Positions 8,261 through 11,606 of a DNA stretch of 11,606 bases are shown here, one piece after another. The stretch is from an uncultured Clostridia bacterium (GTDB taxonomy: Bacteria > Bacillota > Clostridia > Oscillospirales > Acutalibacteraceae), in assembly GCA_945788455.1 (NCBI GenBank), contig CALZMC010000001.1, positions 1 to 11,606 on the forward strand. The letters run 5' to 3'. Below the pieces are notes generated by a model. The model was given only the letters and a program-made list of their open reading frames with translations, ran no database searches and was not told the origin of the DNA. A program made the translations under genes and the position numbers. Position 1 is the first letter of the stretch. Every line of letters begins with the position of its first letter.

Positions 8261-8282
8261 TTAGTTCTTTTTATAATTGCTT
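8261..8282. repeat. 22-base direct repeat, copy 1
   Basis: This copy begins TTAGTTCTTTTTATAATTG and is identical over 22 bases to 8311-8332, exactly 50 bases downstream. The two copies lie on either side of the second terminator hairpin. Each includes a TATAAT, but I see no matching -35 hexamer at the right distance. Confidence 0.85.
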
Positions 8283-8306
8283 GGACATCGAGTCCAAGCT
8301 TTTTTT
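8279..8306 (+). terminator. second tandem Rho-independent terminator
   Basis: A perfect 8-bp stem GCTTGGAC (8279-8286) / GTCCAAGC (8292-8299) with an ATCGA loop is followed by seven T residues (8300-8306). Its left arm overlaps the end of direct repeat copy 1. It backs up the terminator at 8232-8256 and insulates the EF-G gene from read-through. Confidence 0.88.
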
Positions 8307-8310
8307 AGGC

Positions 8311-8332
8311 TTAGTTCTTTTTATAATTGCTT
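8311..8332. repeat. 22-base direct repeat, copy 2
   Basis: This is identical to 8261-8282. The copy follows the T-tract of the second terminator, so each of the two terminators is followed by the same 22 bases. It suggests a 50-base tandem duplication, or insertion of a terminator cassette with duplication of its flank. Confidence 0.85.
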
Positions 8333-8398
8333 TTTAATATATCTTAATTGCACAAAAAAACATTGAAAAGATATACAAATTGTTCAAAATATTAATAT

Positions 8399-8414
8399 AA
8401 CATTGACTAATGTT
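8399..8414. promoter_or_regulatory. inverted repeat over the -35 box of the EF-G-2 gene
   Basis: AACATT-GACT-AATGTT has perfect 6-base arms and includes the -35 hexamer at 8403-8408. It could be an operator for an unknown dimeric regulator. The region is very AT-rich, so the call is tentative. Confidence 0.35.
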
Positions 8415-8431
8415 TAAAAATACTGTACAAT
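8403..8431 (+). promoter_or_regulatory. promoter of the EF-G-2 gene
   Basis: TTGACT (8403-8408) and TACAAT (8426-8431) are separated by exactly 17 bases, each one mismatch from consensus. Initiation near 8438 would give a leader of about 40 bases. Upstream (8333-8398) is an AT-rich stretch in which I see nothing else convincing. Confidence 0.8.
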
Positions 8432-8478
8432 ATGCACAAAGATGTTTTTGTAAAAAAGCAAAAAAAGAAGGGGTATAT

Positions 8479-10530
8479 ATGAGCGATTATTCAAAAAACA
8501 TTAAAAATGTTGCATTGGTAGGTCACGCATCAAAGGGCAAGACTACTCTTGTCGAGGCTATGCTGAACATTGCCGGCGCAACAGAAAGACAGGGAAAGGT
8601 TGTTGACGGAAATACTGTCTGCGACTTTGATGCTGAGGAGAAAAAGCGTAAGGTTTCAATTTCCAGCGCAGTAGCATCTATTACATATAAGGGAAAGAAT
8701 ATTAACTTTATCGACACACCCGGTCTGTTCGACTTTGCTATGGGCAGTGCCGAGGGTATTCGTGCAGCCGACACAGCTATTATTGTTGTTTCTGCTCGCT
8801 CAGGTCTTGCTGTCGGTGCAGAAAAGGCATTTAAAAATGCTACATCAAGAGGACTGTCAAAGATTTTTGTTGCAACAAAGATGGATGACGAGAGAGCAGA
8901 TTTTTATAAGAGCTTTAACGGTATCGTTGCAAAGTTCGGCACACAGGTTTGTCCTATCGTTGTTCCTGTTATGGCACAGGGCAATGTTCATTCATACTAC
9001 AATATGATTGAGGATAAGGCTTATGTGTACGATAACGGCATAAAGAAGGAGGTTACTCCCGAGCCTGAGGACGTTCCGAGATTTGAGGCGGTTAAGGCTG
9101 TATTTGCCGAGGCGGTTGCTTCTACCGATGAGGAGCTTATGGAAAAATTCTTTGAGGGCGAGGAGCTGACAAAGGACGAAAAAATCAAGGGTGTTAAGCT
9201 TGGTATGGCTGACGGCTCTATCATTCCTGTATTTGCATTGTCAGGCTTAACAGGTGTTGCCTGTGATATGTTGCTTGATTTTATTGCAGATGTTTGTCCG
9301 TCTCCCGACAGTGAGTATGCTATTGATAATAACGGCGAGCCTGTTGAGCTTACTCCTGATGAGAACGGTCCTCTTGCAGCAGTTTGCTTTAAGACTGTAT
9401 CTGACGCATTTATCGGAAAGCTCAATTTCTTTAAGGTTGTAAGCGGCACAATTAATGCTTCTACCGTTCCGTTTAATGCTAATACCGGCAAGGAAGAAAA
9501 AATGGGCAAAATCGTTAAGGTGTTCGGCGCAAAGCAGAATGATGTCAGCGAGTTAAAGGCAGGCGACATCGGTGCTATAACAAAGCTAAGCGGTTTTTAT
9601 ACAGGCGATACAATGTGCAAGGCTAACAATATCGTTAAGCTTGACGGCGTAAATATTCCTACTCCAACCTACAAGATGGCTATCAAGGCTGCAAAGAAGG
9701 GCGATGAGGAGAAGATTGCATCAGGACTTGCAAGACTTTGCGAGGAGGACCCGTCATTAGCCTTTCAGCATAACATCGAGACTAACGAGCATACTGTTTC
9801 AGGCCTCGGCGAGCAGCAGCTTGAGGTTGCAATATCAAAGCTAAAGGATAAGTTTGGTGTTGAGGCTGTTCTTGAAACTCCAAAGGTTGCTTATAGAGAA
9901 ACAATTACAAGAAAGGTATCGGCACAGGGCAGACATAAAAAGCAGAGTGGCGGTCACGGTCAGTTTGGCGATGTATTCATCGAGTTCGAGCCTTATGATA
10001 CAGAAAAGCTTGTATTTGCAGAGCGCGTAGTCGGTGGCTCTGTTCCTAAAAATTTCTTCCCTGCAGTAGAAAAGGGACTTGAGGAATGTATGGAAAAGGG
10101 TGTTCTTGCAGGCTACAAGATGGTCGGCGTAAAGGCTACACTTTATGATGGCTCTTATCATCCTGTTGACTCAAGTGAAATGAGCTTTAAGATGGCGGCA
10201 TCACTTGCATTCAAGGAGGGTATCTCTAATGCAATGCCTGTAATTCTTGAGCCTATCGTTACTCTAAAGGCACTCGTTAATGACGATGCTATGGGCGATG
10301 TTATCGGCGATATTAACCGTAGGCGTGGCAGAGTATTAGGTATGAGCCCGTCAGGCGATGGCTATCAGGAAATTATTGCCGAGGTGCCTGAGGGAGAAAT
10401 GACAACATTTTCAACCTCTATGCGCCAAATAACACAGGGCAGAGGCTCGTTTGATACAGAGTTCGCTCGCTATGACAGAGCACCTGAGCATATTGCCCAA
10501 AAGGTAATAAGCGAGGCTAACGATAACTAA
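8479..10530 (+). CDS. elongation factor G-like GTPase (EF-G-2/FusA2 type)
   Basis: The 683-residue protein has all EF-G domains: G domain, domain II, domain III (GLGEQQLEVAISKLKDKFGV), domain IV (GRHKKQSGGHGQFGDVFIEFEP) and domain V. Its G motifs diverge from canonical EF-G. The P-loop is GHASKGKT (15-22), the switch I GITI is KVSI (58-61), DTPGH is DTPGL (79-83), and NKxD is TKMD (133-136). These features place it with the EF-G-2 paralogues such as Thermus EF-G-2 and actinobacterial FusA2, not the main translocase. Its cellular role is not settled. The ATG at 8479 follows AGAAGGGG (8466-8473); an upstream in-frame ATG at 8410 lies within the promoter and is rejected. The gene is transcribed alone, with its own promoter and terminator, away from rpsL/rpsG/tuf. 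A canonical fusA is expected elsewhere in the genome. Confidence 0.92.
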   Translation: MSDYSKNIKNVALVGHASKGKTTLVEAMLNIAGATERQGKVVDGNTVCDFDAEEKKRKVSISSAVASITYKGKNINFIDTPGLFDFAMGSAEGIRAADTAIIVVSARSGLAVGAEKAFKNATSRGLSKIFVATKMDDERADFYKSFNGIVAKFGTQVCPIVVPVMAQGNVHSYYNMIEDKAYVYDNGIKKEVTPEPEDVPRFEAVKAVFAEAVASTDEELMEKFFEGEELTKDEKIKGVKLGMADGSIIPVFALSGLTGVACDMLLDFIADVCPSPDSEYAIDNNGEPVELTPDENGPLAAVCFKTVSDAFIGKLNFFKVVSGTINASTVPFNANTGKEEKMGKIVKVFGAKQNDVSELKAGDIGAITKLSGFYTGDTMCKANNIVKLDGVNIPTPTYKMAIKAAKKGDEEKIASGLARLCEEDPSLAFQHNIETNEHTVSGLGEQQLEVAISKLKDKFGVEAVLETPKVAYRETITRKVSAQGRHKKQSGGHGQFGDVFIEFEPYDTEKLVFAERVVGGSVPKNFFPAVEKGLEECMEKGVLAGYKMVGVKATLYDGSYHPVDSSEMSFKMAASLAFKEGISNAMPVILEPIVTLKALVNDDAMGDVIGDINRRRGRVLGMSPSGDGYQEIIAEVPEGEMTTFSTSMRQITQGRGSFDTEFARYDRAPEHIAQKVISEANDN

Positions 10531-10544
10531 TATCGCATAAAATT

Positions 10545-10579
10545 AAGGCTATGTAGCAATCGAGCTACATAGCCTTTTT
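10545..10579 (+). terminator. terminator of the EF-G-2 gene, probably bidirectional
   Basis: A perfect 13-bp stem AAGGCTATGTAGC (10545-10557) / GCTACATAGCCTT (10564-10576) with an AATCGA loop is followed by T to 10579. It lies between convergent genes, 14 bases after the EF-G stop and 18 bases beyond the minus-strand membrane gene. On the minus strand the stem is followed by AATTTTA, so it may also stop that transcript, less strongly. Confidence 0.92.
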
Positions 10580-10597
10580 GTCTGTCGGTTATATTAT

Positions 10598-11035
10598 TTA
10601 TAATCGTTCGTCCTCGTCTATGGTTAGTATCGAGCTAACAGCTAAAGTGTTTAAAGCAACGAACAAAACACCCGAAACGATAATTGAAATTTTATCAATC
10701 ATAATCGGTGCTTTAATTGTGTTGTAAATGCAAAAGCCTAAAAGAATGATTGACGGAATTAAGAATATTCCCGCACAGTTAGAAAAAACTTCTCCAATAG
10801 AATACGGAGCATCAACGACAAGATACATTAATATTACACTTATCAATGCAATAACTACTGCGACAAGCATTGTGTTGAACAATAAAACCTGAATTGCAGT
10901 AAAATCAAACGAAATAGGAATTACAGATGTGATGTCACTGCCTTTAATCATTTTTATTTGTGCAATAAGCATCAGCACAATATTTACAATATATAATATC
11001 CACAAAAATATTTTTGATACCTTATGCTTTGTCAT
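10598..11035 (-). CDS. small four-helix membrane protein of unknown function
   Basis: The 145-residue product is dominated by four hydrophobic segments (about 8-28, 46-73, 83-105 and 112-135), with a basic N-terminus (MTKHKVSK) and an acidic C-terminal tail (DEDERL). It is an integral membrane protein; I recognise no family or catalytic motif. The ATG lies inside the end of the aminotransferase gene (14-base overlap, different frame). A near-ideal AAAGGAG sits at 11043-11049, seven bases upstream, so it has its own strong initiation signal within the upstream coding sequence. The two genes are surely cotranscribed, but that need not mean a histidine-related job. Many such small membrane proteins are lineage-specific. 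Confidence 0.8.
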   Translation of the reverse strand: MTKHKVSKIFLWILYIVNIVLMLIAQIKMIKGSDITSVIPISFDFTAIQVLLFNTMLVAVVIALISVILMYLVVDAPYSIGEVFSNCAGIFLIPSIILLGFCIYNTIKAPIMIDKISIIVSGVLFVALNTLAVSSILTIDEDERL

Positions 11036-11606
11036 TTAGATACTCCTTTAGCCTTGATAAAAATATGTCCATTTCGTCATCTGTGCCGATAGAAATTCTA
11101 ACGTGATTATCAATTCTCGGCAGATTAAAATAACGGATGAATACATTTTTGATTTTTAGGTATTCAAATAGCTCCTTCATAGACAGGTCGTCACGTGTAG
11201 CAAAAAGAAAATTCGTACTGCTGTCGGCAACAGTAAAGCCGAGACCTCTCATTTCATTAGCAACTCTCTCACGGGTGTTGATGATTTTTTTACAGCAATC
11301 CTTAAAATATTCGTCATCCTTAATGCTGGCACTGCCCATTGTGATAGCAAGCGAGTCAACGGTGTAGCTGTTGTAGCAATTCTTGACAGCCTCCATAACA
11401 GATATAAGTCTTTTGCTTCCGATAGCAAAGCCGAGTCTCAAGCCTGCAAGTGAGCGTGACTTTGAAAAAGTACCTGTAACTAAAAGATTTTCATATTTCT
11501 TTGTCAGCTCAATACTGCTGACACCGCCGAAATCAACATAAGCCTCATCAATAAGAACAATGCTGTCTCTGTTGTATTCCATCAGCCTCTCAACAAAATC
11601 AAGCCC
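11022..11606 (-). CDS. hisC: histidinol-phosphate aminotransferase-like PLP enzyme, N-terminus cut by window
   Basis: The C-terminal 194 residues of a fold-type I aminotransferase are present; the frame is open to the window edge (GLDFVERLMEY leads into the visible part), so the N-terminal half is missing. Family landmarks are IVLIDEAYVDFGG, with the Asp and Tyr contacting PLP; TGTFSKSRSLAGLRLGFAIG, whose Lys (codon 11460-11462) is the Schiff-base residue; and VRISIGT near the end, with the Arg that holds the substrate carboxylate or phosphate. This pattern matches HisC, which converts imidazole acetol-phosphate and glutamate to histidinol phosphate in histidine biosynthesis. The related CobD threonine-phosphate decarboxylase cannot be fully excluded from half a protein. 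No other his gene is visible. Its stop codon overlaps the start of the small membrane protein gene. Confidence 0.85.
   Translation of the reverse strand, partial: GLDFVERLMEYNRDSIVLIDEAYVDFGGVSSIELTKKYENLLVTGTFSKSRSLAGLRLGFAIGSKRLISVMEAVKNCYNSYTVDSLAITMGSASIKDDEYFKDCCKKIINTRERVANEMRGLGFTVADSSTNFLFATRDDLSMKELFEYLKIKNVFIRYFNLPRIDNHVRISIGTDDEMDIFLSRLKEYLNDKA

Noticed and set aside
8410..8478. N-terminal extension of the EF-G-like protein from ATG 8410.
   Set aside because: It lies between the -35 and -10 boxes, and the family N-terminus starts at the ATG at 8479 behind a good ribosome binding site.
9021..9569. A 182-codon open frame antisense to the EF-G-like gene.
   Set aside because: Low-complexity Ser/Thr/Pro/Ala composition expected from the reverse strand of the real gene; no initiation signals.

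Overview
The window looks like chromosomal DNA from a low-to-moderate GC Gram-positive anaerobe of the Clostridia, most like the Ruminococcaceae/Oscillospiraceae. The evidence is the hrcA-grpE-dnaK-dnaJ operon with a perfect CIRCE operator, a 611-residue DnaK without the indel seen in Gram-negative DnaK, strong purine-rich ribosome binding sites, and an NahK-like sugar kinase of the kind common in gut Firmicutes and bifidobacteria. The family-level placement is inference.

Layout. Positions 1-977 (minus) hold most of an N-acetylhexosamine-kinase-like phosphotransferase; its C-terminus is off the window. A 210-base AT-rich divergent region follows, with the heat-shock promoter and CIRCE operator. 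Positions 1188-5844 (plus) are the class I heat-shock operon: hrcA (TTG start), grpE (ATGA overlap with hrcA), dnaK, and dnaJ. A strong stem-loop without a clear U-tract lies between dnaK and dnaJ. A Rho-independent terminator closes the operon at 5874-5897.

Positions 5958-8306 hold a visibly more AT-rich pair. The first gene is a membrane-anchored XRE-family regulator with a large extracytoplasmic domain. The second is a lipoprotein of unrecognised function. The pair has its own extended -10 promoter, whose -35 box lies inside an inverted repeat, and it ends in two successive terminators. A 22-base direct repeat surrounds the second terminator. This is the least conventional part of the window.

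Positions 8403-10579 hold a monocistronic unit for an EF-G-2-type translational GTPase. It has altered G motifs, including loss of the usual switch II histidine. A terminator at 10545-10579 sits between it and a convergent minus-strand pair. That pair is a histidinol-phosphate aminotransferase-like enzyme (truncated by the window edge) overlapping by 14 bases with a small four-helix membrane protein.

Functionally, the centre is the DnaK chaperone machine and its repressor, flanked by unrelated metabolic and translation-factor genes. I do not see a mobile element, CRISPR array, tRNA or rRNA. I found no clear-cut undescribed system. The best candidates for follow-up are the XRE membrane sensor/lipoprotein pair and the divergent EF-G paralogue.
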